Source: Phycisphaerales bacterium
GTDB lineage: Bacteria; Planctomycetota; Phycisphaerae; Phycisphaerales; SM1A02
Assembly (NCBI GenBank): GCA_022446795.1
Contig: JAKVBX010000018.1
Coordinates: 1-64,000, forward strand
Length of the DNA stretch: 64,000 nucleotides
Reading direction: 5' to 3'
Both the position numbers and the translations under genes were made by a program. Every line of letters starts with the position of its first letter. The first letter of the stretch is position 1. Shown piece by piece: positions 42,950 to 51,413 of the stretch. The notes beneath the pieces are model-generated. The model was not told the origin of the DNA, searched no databases, and worked only from the letters and a program-made list of their open reading frames with translations.

Positions 42950-43341
42950 CGGGACACCTCCTGCGACGAGGCCGCGGACAAGGCGACGATGTCGATGCCC
43001 TCCGCCCTCGCCAGGGCAACCAGTTGCTGCTTGAGCGAGCGATCGCGGATGGCCAGCCAGGATCGGGCGGCAACCTCCGGCTGGCCGGAGTTCATGGCCT
43101 CGGCGCCGACCAGGACGAGTTCCAGGTCAGCGACCTTGCCGGCCTGTTCCAGGTCGCCAGTGAGATCATTGGCGTGATCGAGATGGCGCCGCGCGGCGGC
43201 GAAGTCCGAGGCCTGGATGGCCCGGCAACTGTCCACGAGGGCATCGCGGAACTGGTCGTGCTGACCAGCTTTCACATGGGTCGTCGAGGCGCAGCCGGCG
43301 AGCAGGCAGCCGGCCGCCAGGAAGATCAACAGTCGATGCAT
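42946..43341 (-). CDS. Small lipoprotein, paralogue of 54582-54965
   Basis: 131 residues with a lipobox (FLAAGCLLAGC, Cys17). The mature part is helical and TPR-like: AAARRHLDHANDL followed by GAEAMNSGQPEVAARSW (79-95). The lipoprotein at 54582-54965 has the matching GAEAMIDGDASAAAAAW (74-90) and 'QARSSLDEAGTL'. It is coupled by ATGA overlap to the small secreted gene downstream. The pair is the last in the long minus-strand run that begins with the sigma factor. Function unknown; lipid-anchored, probably to the outer membrane. Confidence 0.7.
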   Translation of the reverse strand: MHRLLIFLAAGCLLAGCASTTHVKAGQHDQFRDALVDSCRAIQASDFAAARRHLDHANDLTGDLEQAGKVADLELVLVGAEAMNSGQPEVAARSWLAIRDRSLKQQLVALARAEGIDIVALSAASSQEVSR

Positions 43342-43471
43342 GGGGGCGTCTCCTTCGGGTCAGGAGGGGTGCTGGGGGCACGTGGTTTCCCTCCACCACC
43401 GGGGACGGCCCCGGGTGGGTCGACTTGCAGGATTGGCCTGGGAATTTCGCCGGGACCGGCCCTGGAGGGGC

Positions 43472-44848
43472 CTATTCCGCGATTGCGGCGGCTGGTCGGG
43501 TGACGAAGTTGATCTCACGACAGGTCCAGTCGGGGTTGTCCAGGGGATCGGCCCCGGCCGTGCCGACCTGGGATTGGCGGGCCAGTTTGAGCAGTTCCTG
43601 TCGTCGATCATCGAAGGAGCCGGGAACGACCAGTGGCTCCGGCGTGAGGAAGGCCTTGATCCGGTTCAACCCATGGGGTGGCCGAACCGGGAAGGAGAAG
43701 TTCATGTCACCGGAGGGAACCGTGATGGACTCGCCGGCCCGCAGTTGAACCGAACGGGCCTGCGCATTGGGAACCAGGACCGTGACGTTGCCACTGGGGC
43801 CCACCGCAACCAGGGTGAGATACCCATCGATGCCGGCCCTGGCACGGATACGCAGTTCCTGGCCGTCCCGATAGACCGCCTGCCTGGGTTCAATCGACAA
43901 CTCAAGCGGAACGGGTGCGGCGCGGGGAACGGCACGAATGAGAGATTCGACGGTCCCGGGCGTCGCGCGATCATGCAGCGGAAGTGGCTGGGCCTCTTCA
44001 CCGGGGGGTGATCGCAGTCCCATGTCCATGGTGAGTTGTTGTGTGGCCATCACTGGTCCCTCCCCACTGTTCTGGAACGTGACGGCGCCACGGTGTCCAT
44101 CCACGATTTCACCGGTTGTCGAGTCGATGATTCGAGCGGTGAGCACCCACTCATCGGCGGTGGCTCGACCAACGGTGCCGGTCAGGAGGTACCGGGCATT
44201 CAGCAGCCGGCCGACGAAGAGACCGGTGCTGTCCTCGGTCGCATCGAGCTCGGCGAATTCCCGTGCTTCAATGAGCTTGGCGACATCCTCGCGTTCAACG
44301 AGTGTCACGTTGGGCGCATTGATCGCCGAGACCATCAGGAGCGAGATCAATCGCCCGATGCCGGCCTCCGGGTCGGGCCCCAGTTCCTTGAACGGAAGGA
44401 CGGCGAGCGTGATCTGCGAGGCATCGGTGTCCGTGTCGCCGTTGGCCGGTGGCTTGACCATCACCTTGACCTTTGCCGGAATGATCGGGGCGGAGAGCGC
44501 GATCCAGCATCGGTCCGCCGTGATCCCGGAGCGCTGCACCAGGCCGGGGCCGATTCGACCCTGCACCATGTCGTCGGTGATCGTCATTCCCGGGTGGGCC
44601 ATGGCGAGTCGACTGGCGATCTCCCAGGCCATGTCACGCTGTGCCCTGAGGCGAAGACGCGTCAACCAGTCCGCCTTCGGCGTCGTGCCGGTCGGAACCG
44701 CTTCGGAGGTCCAGGAGATGACCGTGTCGTCCACGATCTCGGCGCCGGACTCGCCGGCGGCCGTGAGTTGGGACGCATTCGACACGGCTGTGTCGATGGG
44801 CGTGGGCTCGATGAACCCCGTCAGCAATGAGAGCAGCAGCGCGATCAT
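43472..44848 (-). CDS. CsgG-like plus DUF4384-like secreted protein
   Basis: 458 residues. The short hydrophobic N-terminus (MIALLLSLLTGFIEP) is likely a signal peptide. Residues about 145-275 look like the CsgG/FlgO fold (ITLAVLPFKELGPDPEAGIGRL, VTLVEREDVAKLIEAREF, RYLLTGTVGRA). Residues about 310-430 match DUF4384 (YRDGQELRIRARAGIDGYLTLVAVGPSG ... VPSGDMNFSFPVRPPHGLNRIKAF). CsgG-like proteins form outer-membrane or periplasmic rings or pores for curli and flagella; DUF4384 often accompanies them. Starts 4 nt after the FlgT/CsgG-like gene. Confidence 0.75.
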   Translation of the reverse strand: MIALLLSLLTGFIEPTPIDTAVSNASQLTAAGESGAEIVDDTVISWTSEAVPTGTTPKADWLTRLRLRAQRDMAWEIASRLAMAHPGMTITDDMVQGRIGPGLVQRSGITADRCWIALSAPIIPAKVKVMVKPPANGDTDTDASQITLAVLPFKELGPDPEAGIGRLISLLMVSAINAPNVTLVEREDVAKLIEAREFAELDATEDSTGLFVGRLLNARYLLTGTVGRATADEWVLTARIIDSTTGEIVDGHRGAVTFQNSGEGPVMATQQLTMDMGLRSPPGEEAQPLPLHDRATPGTVESLIRAVPRAAPVPLELSIEPRQAVYRDGQELRIRARAGIDGYLTLVAVGPSGNVTVLVPNAQARSVQLRAGESITVPSGDMNFSFPVRPPHGLNRIKAFLTPEPLVVPGSFDDRRQELLKLARQSQVGTAGADPLDNPDWTCREINFVTRPAAAIAE

Positions 44849-44852
44849 GTCT

Positions 44853-47168
44853 TCAGTCCTTCTTCCTGGACCGGATGTAGTCCATCAACGATGCCTCGAT
44901 GGCCTCCCCCGCCTTGACCATGGCGAACCTGGTGGGTGACAGGGTGCGGTCCTCCCCTCGCCGCTGGGCGAGCTGAACGGAGTTCCAGTCGTTGCTGTAG
45001 TGGTCCATCCACTCGACGGCACCGGTCGAGATGTTGATGAGCCGCATCTCGAGGTCCACGGTGAGTTGTTGCCGGTTCTCGTACACGTCACGGAGCTTGA
45101 CGTACTGCCGCCACTTCTTGAACGTCAGGTCCTCCAGTGTGCCAACCAGGACGTAATCGGCCGTGAGCTCGCGACCGAACTTGAGGATCTCACGGTTGTC
45201 CGCACGCCCGTCCTGGATGCGGTCGAGCATTTCGGCACGTTTGCTGTCGAGTGCCCGCAGGTACTTCTCATCCAGGACCGTGAAGGTCCGGTCACGGACG
45301 AGATCACGATTGACGATGGCCGTGAAATAGTTCGCCACGCGGTTGTTCGAGATCCGCTGCTCGTCCGCCGGCAGTGAGATCTTCGCCACTCGGAGCGGCA
45401 GCACGGCGATCGTGGGCCGACCGCCCGCGCGCGGTGTGCTTGGATCAAACACTGGTACGTCAGCCCGGATGCGGACCGCGAAGGTGTCTCCATGCGCCCG
45501 TTCCGCGGCGTTCTCGGCCAACGGTCCCTCCGAGATGATGGCGTAGCTGCTCACCAGTCCACTGGACGTCGTTCGGATCGACTCGTTGGAGAGCGAGTCG
45601 GATGACGTGCGGCGATTCGCGCGGCCGTTGAAGTCCTCGATGGCATCCTTGTACTTCTGCGAGGCGATGGTCTCGCCATTGACCAGCGTTCCGTTGACCA
45701 TGGAGACCGCTTCCAGGAGCGCATTCTTGATGGCCAACTCGCGAGTGGCGCCGGTACCTGCCGCTTCGACGATGCGATTTCCGGCGCCCTGTTGCTGCGG
45801 TGCTGCTGGCGGTGCGCTGCCTGGCGGAACCGCGGAAGGCGCTGATGGTGGCGCGGGCATCTCCGCGGGAGGCGTGGGAGGTGCGGGCTGCTGGGTCGGG
45901 GTTCTCGGTGGAGCCGGTGCACTTGGCTGGCTGGGCGTGGCTTGCGGCGTGCCGCTGGGAACACTCGGGCCAGGCAGTCGTGCGGGCGGTGCAGCGGCGG
46001 GTTCACGTTCGATGCCGTGTACGAGCATGACGTACTGCCAGGTCCCGTCGGGGCTCTCCAGGGAGACGCTGTCGACACCCGGCGGTACGGCGCCGGACGC
46101 AACGGATCGACGGGTCGATTCGGTGGCCTGCTCCGACAGTCGCTGGGTCTCGGTATCACTTGTCCGGGCGAGGAGGTCATCCGTCTGCGACATGACTTCC
46201 TCGTATCGGGCATCAAGAACATCATCCTCGGCGATGGACTCTCCTTCGAGGATCGCGACCATCGCGCGTTCGGCTCGGAGTCGAGCGGTGCGTCGGGCAT
46301 TTTCCATCTCGACCTGTCGCAGTCGACCGGTTCGGCCGGGCGCGACGGTGTCGGCACCGAAGGCAATCCAGGCTCGCGTGCCATCGGCCGTCTCGAGCAG
46401 TCGCCCGCCCGTGGGTGGCACAACACCGGATCGAAGTTCCGCGATCATGATGTCGCGGGCATGGGCGAGGTTCCGGGCGCCGGCAATGCCGGAGCCTCGG
46501 GCCTGCGTGAGTCCCTGGGTGGCCGGGGTGGAGACCAGCGTGACCGTCACGCGGCCAGCCGAGGCGTCCTCGTCCAGTTCATACAGGACGGCTCCACGCA
46601 GCACGGCGCTGGCCGTGGAGGAGATTTCCTCCGTTCCTTCCCGGCGGGATTCGATGCCGCTGAGGGTCTCGGTATCCCGCGTGGTGAGTTCATCCGCCAG
46701 GCGTTCCTGCCCAGCGACGGACACGCCCTCGACGAATCTTGCCATGGCGGTCCTGGCGTTGAGCGATGCGGTCATCCAGGCCAGCCGCTGTTCGCGCAGT
46801 CGAAGTTGCGGATTCGCCAGTTCCGGATCCCACGAGGACGAACCGGTGGCGACAACGCCGAGTTGGCCGTCGATCTCGATCCAGGTGGCGCCGTCGGTTT
46901 CGACCGACTGCAGGTTTCGCGAGGCGGCGTTGATCGCATCCTGCGGGCTGGCCGCCTGTGTCACCGGACTGCTGAATCCCGGCGGCGTGACTTCCGTCAC
47001 CGCCTCGGGTTCCTGGATGGTCAGCGTCTCCTGTTCAACGACAGGATCGTTCAGCCCAGCCAGCACCGGCATGTGGAACTCCAGTCCCAGGTCAGCCATG
47101 GCCGTCATGGACGGCAGGGTGACGGCCAGGGCGAGCGAACAGGTTCTGAGGACGCGTGTGGGGATCAT
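44853..47168 (-). CDS. FlgT/CsgG-like multidomain periplasmic protein
   Basis: 771 residues from the ATG at 47168 with GGAG 9 nt upstream. A signal peptide (RVLRTCSLALAVTLPSMTAMA) is followed by an LPP20-like region (about 75-385), then a Pro/Ala-rich linker at 390-458. A second LPP20/FlgT-N-like domain (VEAAGTGATRELAIKNALLEAV) follows, and finally a CsgG-like domain (RPTIAVLPLRVAKI ... DYVLVGTLEDLTF ... LEMRLINISTGAVEWMDH). This order resembles FlgT of the sheathed-flagellum H ring with an added LPP20 half. No flagellar gene is in the window, so an envelope ring or scaffold role is inferred. Confidence 0.7.
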   Translation of the reverse strand: MIPTRVLRTCSLALAVTLPSMTAMADLGLEFHMPVLAGLNDPVVEQETLTIQEPEAVTEVTPPGFSSPVTQAASPQDAINAASRNLQSVETDGATWIEIDGQLGVVATGSSSWDPELANPQLRLREQRLAWMTASLNARTAMARFVEGVSVAGQERLADELTTRDTETLSGIESRREGTEEISSTASAVLRGAVLYELDEDASAGRVTVTLVSTPATQGLTQARGSGIAGARNLAHARDIMIAELRSGVVPPTGGRLLETADGTRAWIAFGADTVAPGRTGRLRQVEMENARRTARLRAERAMVAILEGESIAEDDVLDARYEEVMSQTDDLLARTSDTETQRLSEQATESTRRSVASGAVPPGVDSVSLESPDGTWQYVMLVHGIEREPAAAPPARLPGPSVPSGTPQATPSQPSAPAPPRTPTQQPAPPTPPAEMPAPPSAPSAVPPGSAPPAAPQQQGAGNRIVEAAGTGATRELAIKNALLEAVSMVNGTLVNGETIASQKYKDAIEDFNGRANRRTSSDSLSNESIRTTSSGLVSSYAIISEGPLAENAAERAHGDTFAVRIRADVPVFDPSTPRAGGRPTIAVLPLRVAKISLPADEQRISNNRVANYFTAIVNRDLVRDRTFTVLDEKYLRALDSKRAEMLDRIQDGRADNREILKFGRELTADYVLVGTLEDLTFKKWRQYVKLRDVYENRQQLTVDLEMRLINISTGAVEWMDHYSNDWNSVQLAQRRGEDRTLSPTRFAMVKAGEAIEASLMDYIRSRKKD

Positions 47169-47200
47169 GGATGTCGTCTCCGGGAGATCAGGCGCGAGGC

Positions 47201-47824
47201 TCAGAGGCCGCGAACGAACTGCTTGCTCATCAGGAACTGGTCTTCCCAGACGGTGTACTTGGCCTGGAGATCGATGAGCTCGCACTTGACGGCGTAGTCG
47301 TACTGTGTCGTCCGGCCCTGGTTGACCGGGATCCGATTGATCTGCATGTAGAGGCCCAGCGACGGCGCCTTGGCCTGGCCCGGCGGCGGAACCGTGGACT
47401 GGTCGTACTCGGCGGAATTCCGAAGCGACGTGATGTTCTGCGTCAGGCTGTCGGGCTTGGCGCCGGTGCCGCCGATGTCCCGGTTGACCACGGCCTGGCC
47501 GGAATTGACAAGGGTCTTCCGAATGGCGTTTTCCATGACGGTCTTGTCACGCGTGAACACGGGTTGATTGGTGTTGTTGTCCCAGTCCGCAATGGCGATG
47601 ACCACCGGTGTTCCGCCGGGACCCTGGTGCCGGTTGAGCACGCCGCTCTGGATCATGGAGTTCTTCATCCAGTTGGCGAACTGATCCCACTCGCCACCGG
47701 TGAGCCGGTTGGCGTTGTTGATGGGTTTCATCTGGCTGCCGGTCCGCGTCTGGGCGCAGCCGATCAGCATCATGGAAGCGAGCATCACGACAAGACATGC
47801 GGAAACGGGAAAGCGAGTAGACAT
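47201..47824 (-). CDS. LpoB-like penicillin-binding-protein activator lipoprotein
   Basis: 207 residues from the ATG at 47824 with AAGGAAG just upstream. The lipobox is VVMLASMMLIGC. The mature domain matches the LpoB fold: 'WMKNSMIQSGVL', 'DWDNNTNQPV', 'MENAIRKTLVNSGQAVVNRD', then 'GLYMQINRI'. In E. coli LpoB reaches from the outer membrane to switch on PBP1B peptidoglycan synthesis. The gene upstream encodes a YcfL-like protein, the same neighbour order as E. coli ycfL-lpoB, which supports the call. CsgG-like families are distantly related and could be an alternative. Confidence 0.78.
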   Translation of the reverse strand: MSTRFPVSACLVVMLASMMLIGCAQTRTGSQMKPINNANRLTGGEWDQFANWMKNSMIQSGVLNRHQGPGGTPVVIAIADWDNNTNQPVFTRDKTVMENAIRKTLVNSGQAVVNRDIGGTGAKPDSLTQNITSLRNSAEYDQSTVPPPGQAKAPSLGLYMQINRIPVNQGRTTQYDYAVKCELIDLQAKYTVWEDQFLMSKQFVRGL

Positions 47825-47856
47825 GTTTCTTCCTTCACGGATCACGAGAGGATGCA

Positions 47857-48258
47857 TCAACGCAGCGGCTTGATGGCGAAGCGGAAATCCTTCGCCTGTG
47901 CGCTACCGGCCGTTCCCGTGATGGATCGCATCTCACCGGCCTGGAGCGTGTACGTATTCCAGACGGTGCTGGACTCGTCAACCTGCATGCCCTGCCCGGA
48001 GAACCACTCGAAACGGGTCTGGATGTCCTTTGCGGAGGAAGACCGATTCAACAGGGTGACCTGGCCCTGGAGCAGGCCATTGATATCGCGGGCGAGAACG
48101 CCCTCCACCCGGATGTCATTGCGCAGCCCGGGATTCAAATCAATCCGGGAATAATCGACATTGGTCCGCCGGGGGTTGTTGGTCGAGACCGTGTTGACGC
48201 TCTTGCACGCTGCCAGGGGAAGCAGGAGCAGGCTGGCGGCGAGGACGAAACGGATCAT
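47857..48258 (-). CDS. YcfL-like (DUF1425) lipoprotein
   Basis: 133 residues from the ATG at 48258 with AGGAG 6 nt upstream. The lipobox is LLLLPLAAC. The beta domain 'GLLQGQVTLLNRSSSAKDIQTRFEWFSGQGM' and the C-terminal 'GTAGSAQAKDFRFAIKP' match the DUF1425/YcfL family. Function of the family is unknown; it is conserved next to lpoB. A 6-bp GC hairpin (48285-48300) lies 27 nt before the start. Confidence 0.72.
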   Translation of the reverse strand: MIRFVLAASLLLLPLAACKSVNTVSTNNPRRTNVDYSRIDLNPGLRNDIRVEGVLARDINGLLQGQVTLLNRSSSAKDIQTRFEWFSGQGMQVDESSTVWNTYTLQAGEMRSITGTAGSAQAKDFRFAIKPLR

Positions 48259-48467
48259 GAGGCGGACTCCTGGGCTGGGTCTACCGGGCCTGGGGGCCCG
48301 ATTCGTGAGGGTGATAGCAGGGACGTTCCACCAGGTCGGACTTGCAGAGGACCTCGGCGACGATTGAACGTACCGGACCAGTAGCCCATTGTCCCGCACG
48401 AGGGCCATTCAGCAAAAGCGGACCGGCTGCAGCCCTCGCAGATGGCTCCTGGGCGGCTCCTGGGCGA

Positions 48468-49451
48468 TCAGGCCTCGATCGCGGGGTCTGGTTGGCGGCC
48501 GGTCAGCAGCATCACGATCACGATGATGGCGACCACCCCTCCCACGCCTCCGACCACCCACAGGGCCCACCACAGGCCTGTTCGAATGAAGATCGTCACG
48601 TGTCGGCAGGACTGGGTAGTGCCTTGTCCGAGGTCCGCCACGATCTGCTGTGCGGTTCGCCAACCCCGGGCCAGCAGTCGTACCGGCTCGGCCGGCGATG
48701 CCCGGGTGACCGACTCGACCCCCTCGATGGCCAGCAGTGACGCCTTCACCGCATCCAGGTTCTCGACCTTTCCCCTGACATCGATTCGCACGAGGCCATC
48801 GCCAACGGCAAAGCCATACCAGTGCCGCAGGATCGGCGGGCCGACTTCTGATGCCAGTTGGGTCACCAGGATCTCGATGGCGCGATCCAGTGCCGCCTCA
48901 CGGGATTGCTGTCGCGACGATGAAGTGACATCGATACCGGGCAGTTCTTCACCCGTGAGCACATCGACGATCGTTGCCTGAAGGCTGCCACTGGCTTCCC
49001 AGGTCTCGACCTCATAGAGCATCGTGGGTCCATCGATGGCGACTTCCAATCGCCACTTCAGGTCATATCCACCATGTTGTCCCAGCAGGACCCGGGAGGC
49101 CGCCGCGGCATCACTGGTCTCCGCGTAGACCATGTCCGCTTCACGCTCCTGGTCGGACTGGAGTCGTTCACCATCAAGGACGTCAATACCCAGTGGTTCC
49201 AGGTCATTCGCCAGTTGGGCGACCAGGGTCGCCTGGAGGGGGTCACCGGGTCTCGGTGGCATGAGGACAACCTGAGGCTGACCACAGTCCTGGATCATCG
49301 TGTCGATGACGCCGATGGTTGGCGTCGCCCCGGACGGCCAGGCCTCCATGATCGCTGTTCTCAGGGTGACGGGATCGGGTGCGGCGGCAACCGATGGCAG
49401 GCCAATCGACAGCGAGAGAAGAAGCAGGCTGCCGGTTGACCTCGTGATCAT
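48468..49451 (-). CDS. Signal-peptide protein with C-terminal membrane anchor, unknown function
   Basis: 327 residues. An N-terminal signal (GSLLLLSLSIGLPSVAA) and one C-terminal transmembrane segment (WWALWVVGGVGGVVAIIVIVMLL) leave a periplasmic domain of about 260 residues. It contains 'PTIGVIDTMIQDCGQPQVVLMP', 'QATIVDVLTGEELPGIDVTSSSRQQ' and 'REAALDRAIEILVTQLA', a pattern reminiscent of CsgG/FlgO-type proteins that collect paralogous repeats. No family is assigned. The ATG overlaps the stop of the anti-sigma-like gene. Confidence 0.6.
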   Translation of the reverse strand: MITRSTGSLLLLSLSIGLPSVAAAPDPVTLRTAIMEAWPSGATPTIGVIDTMIQDCGQPQVVLMPPRPGDPLQATLVAQLANDLEPLGIDVLDGERLQSDQEREADMVYAETSDAAAASRVLLGQHGGYDLKWRLEVAIDGPTMLYEVETWEASGSLQATIVDVLTGEELPGIDVTSSSRQQSREAALDRAIEILVTQLASEVGPPILRHWYGFAVGDGLVRIDVRGKVENLDAVKASLLAIEGVESVTRASPAEPVRLLARGWRTAQQIVADLGQGTTQSCRHVTIFIRTGLWWALWVVGGVGGVVAIIVIVMLLTGRQPDPAIEA

Positions 49452-49978
49452 GGGCGTGTTTCCCGTCGTGGCCAGAAGGATCCGACCCCCAGCACCACCG
49501 CCAGCAGGAAGAGTCCGACGAAGACGGGATCACCGATGAGCGACGTTACCGGCGCGCCTGTCGGGTTCCCGAGTTGTTCAAGATACTCCGGTGCACCGGA
49601 GGAGGAATCCAGTACCTCGACGGATCGGTCGCTTGGTCCGCCACCGAGCCGGATGGCACTGATGGTCACCAGGCCGATCAGGCAGGCGACCCAGGCGGCC
49701 TGCATCACGAGTCGACCGGGGACAAACCGCGGTGCGGCGATGGAATCAGCCAGGTCCTGCTGAAGATCACGAAGCAAGGTGCCCAGGTCCGGGTCCGAGG
49801 CGATCCGCTTCAGGAGGTGGACACGTTCCTGTGGTGGCAGTTCATGTCCACGACCTTGCGCCAGAACGACGATGGCTTCCGGGTTGACATCGTCCCAGGA
49901 GTCACCCTCGTGTCGTCGCATGGCCTCCCGCACGGCGGTGGTGATGGTGTCGGTGTCGACAGGAGTGGCACTGTTCAT
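49448..49978 (-). CDS. Two-pass membrane protein, possible anti-sigma factor
   Basis: 176 residues from the ATG at 49978. The first about 75 residues are soluble and helical (ITTAVREAMRRHEGDSWDDVNPEAIVVLAQ) and would face the cytoplasm. Two transmembrane segments follow (LVMQAAWVACLIGLVTISAI and PVFVGLFLLAVVLGVGSFW). The ATG overlaps the sigma-factor stop by 4 nt. Cytoplasmic helices plus membrane helices directly after an ECF-type sigma gene is the classical anti-sigma arrangement, but the ZAS zinc motif is absent, so this is inference. Confidence 0.6.
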   Translation of the reverse strand: MNSATPVDTDTITTAVREAMRRHEGDSWDDVNPEAIVVLAQGRGHELPPQERVHLLKRIASDPDLGTLLRDLQQDLADSIAAPRFVPGRLVMQAAWVACLIGLVTISAIRLGGGPSDRSVEVLDSSSGAPEYLEQLGNPTGAPVTSLIGDPVFVGLFLLAVVLGVGSFWPRRETRP

Positions 49979-50796
49979 GTCGCTGGCTCCGAGAGAGGTC
50001 CGTCTTCCGGATCGCGCGGGGTCAGCTCGTCCCAGCACTGCCGCCATCCTCGATCCCACGCGGCCCGTGTCTCCGGGCTCCACTGCCCGGGGACCGCGTG
50101 TTGCACGTGGAGACGCAGTTGTTCCTCGGCCTTGCGAAGTTCACGCGAAGTCTGCCATGGGGACAGCCCAGCAACCTGGCCCGCATCGGCCTTGCCCAGT
50201 CCGTCGCGGTAGATCGCTGCCAGCAGGAACTGGTGGCGGGCCTCCAGCGTTTCGAAGGCCTTGATCACGGCCGCGGCCAGCACGTCTGCCAGTTCGCGCT
50301 GGCCACTGACGGTCGCGGGATCATCGCCACGTGCGACCTCGGCGGCGGCTTCGGCGGAGACCTGTCTCGGGCCGCGTTCCCGCCGCCGATGTCGATCGAT
50401 CGCGATGGTCCGTGCTGCGGCCAGGAAGTGCCACGGCAATCGCGTCAGGCCGCGGTAGCGGGCAATGTGCATCACGGGCTCACCGTCCTCGTTCGTGCCA
50501 TTCTCGGGATCGTCGCGCATCATTCGCGTGACCGCTTCGGACCAGAGGTCCTCGGGGTCCAGGTCGGCTCGTGGCGAGCGTTGCAGTCGACGAATGACCA
50601 TGTCGCGGTACGCCTCGTCAATGGCTGACCAGGCGGGGTTGATTCGATGCCCGGCGGCACCGGCCACGTAGAGATCGCTGGGATGAGTCGGCGTGGTCTC
50701 ACCCAGGTGCGTCTGGTAGGCGCCAAGCGGCCAGGTGACCCGCGGCCAGGCGGCCTGGGCTGCTTGCCAGAGTTGTCGAACTCGATCTGCGACCAC
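49975..50796 (-). CDS. ECF-like RNA polymerase sigma factor
   Basis: 273 residues from a GTG at 50796 with GGAGGT at 50810-50805 and an 8-nt spacer; the longer frame starting at 50880 would begin before that site. Region 2 is recognisable ('DLDPEDLWSEAVTRMM', 'LTRLPWHFLAAARTIAIDRHRRRE'). Region 4 has a helix-turn-helix (FETLEARHQFLLAAIYRDGLGKADAGQVAGLSPWQTSRELRKAEEQLR). It is atypical: a 90-residue N-terminal extension and a C-terminal tail (AWDRGWRQCWDEL). A TAGACT box at 50845-50840 may be its promoter. Probably directs transcription of this envelope locus or its own operon. Confidence 0.72.
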   Translation of the reverse strand: MVADRVRQLWQAAQAAWPRVTWPLGAYQTHLGETTPTHPSDLYVAGAAGHRINPAWSAIDEAYRDMVIRRLQRSPRADLDPEDLWSEAVTRMMRDDPENGTNEDGEPVMHIARYRGLTRLPWHFLAAARTIAIDRHRRRERGPRQVSAEAAAEVARGDDPATVSGQRELADVLAAAVIKAFETLEARHQFLLAAIYRDGLGKADAGQVAGLSPWQTSRELRKAEEQLRLHVQHAVPGQWSPETRAAWDRGWRQCWDELTPRDPEDGPLSEPAT

Positions 50797-50897
50797 GCGT
50801 GGCGACCTCCCAAGGCAGTGATCCTGATGGTCAGTGTCCAGTCTAGGGCACTCCGGGACCGGCCTTGGGAAGTCTGCCACACGTCGTGTCCCCGGGC

Positions 50898-51413
50898 TCA
50901 GGAAGACGGCTTGGCATCGGCAGTCCCCTGCCGACGACTACCGGGCTTCATGGTTCGGTTGAGTCGCTCAAGGGCGCCGCTGACGCGGGACAGGCCTGCA
51001 GCGAGCTTGTCGAAGTCGACGACCTGTCGCCCGACCGCCGGCGGCAGCGGTGCAGCGGCTTCGTTGGTCACCTCGGCCGCCTGGGGGATCGTGGCCGGCT
51101 CGGACCGGGGCGGCGAGGCCGCGGATGCCACCGCAGCGGCTGCGGGCGCCGCCGAGGCACTCTCGATGATGTCGAACATGGCGGCCGGTTCGGTCCGGGT
51201 GGTCCACTGCTGGTTCTCAGGCAGCATGATCTCGACGGCTTCCACGTCCTGGTCACGACTTTCCAGTCGATCCAGGCGGTTCACCACGTCCTCGAGCAGG
51301 CCACGGACTTCCCCGGCTTGATCGATCAGTGAGTGCGCCCGATCGGGCATGAATGTGACGACGACGGCCACGATGATGACGCCGACGAAGGCGCCAAGGA
51401 AAAAGCGTCTCAT
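50898..51413 (-). CDS. Single-pass membrane protein with helical periplasmic stalk
   Basis: 171 residues. The N-terminal transmembrane segment (FFLGAFVGVIIVAVVVTFM) is followed by a charged coiled coil (IDQAGEVRGLLEDVVNRLDRLESRDQDVEAVEI), an Ala/Pro-rich spacer and a C-terminal helical piece. The ATG overlaps the stop of the TonB-like gene. Unknown function; last gene of the ExbB/ExbD run. Confidence 0.6.
   Translation of the reverse strand: MRRFFLGAFVGVIIVAVVVTFMPDRAHSLIDQAGEVRGLLEDVVNRLDRLESRDQDVEAVEIMLPENQQWTTRTEPAAMFDIIESASAAPAAAAVASAASPPRSEPATIPQAAEVTNEAAAPLPPAVGRQVVDFDKLAAGLSRVSGALERLNRTMKPGSRRQGTADAKPSS

Noticed and set aside
45586-47277. 563-codon plus-strand ORF opposite the FlgT/CsgG-like gene
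   Set aside because: Ser/Arg/Ala-rich translation with no domain; the minus-strand gene has a signal peptide and good start.
48259-48467. Gene in the 209-nt gap upstream of the YcfL-like gene
   Set aside because: The upstream extension of that frame (to 48408) has no ribosome site; the Shine-Dalgarno at the 48258 start decides. Only a small GC hairpin is present.
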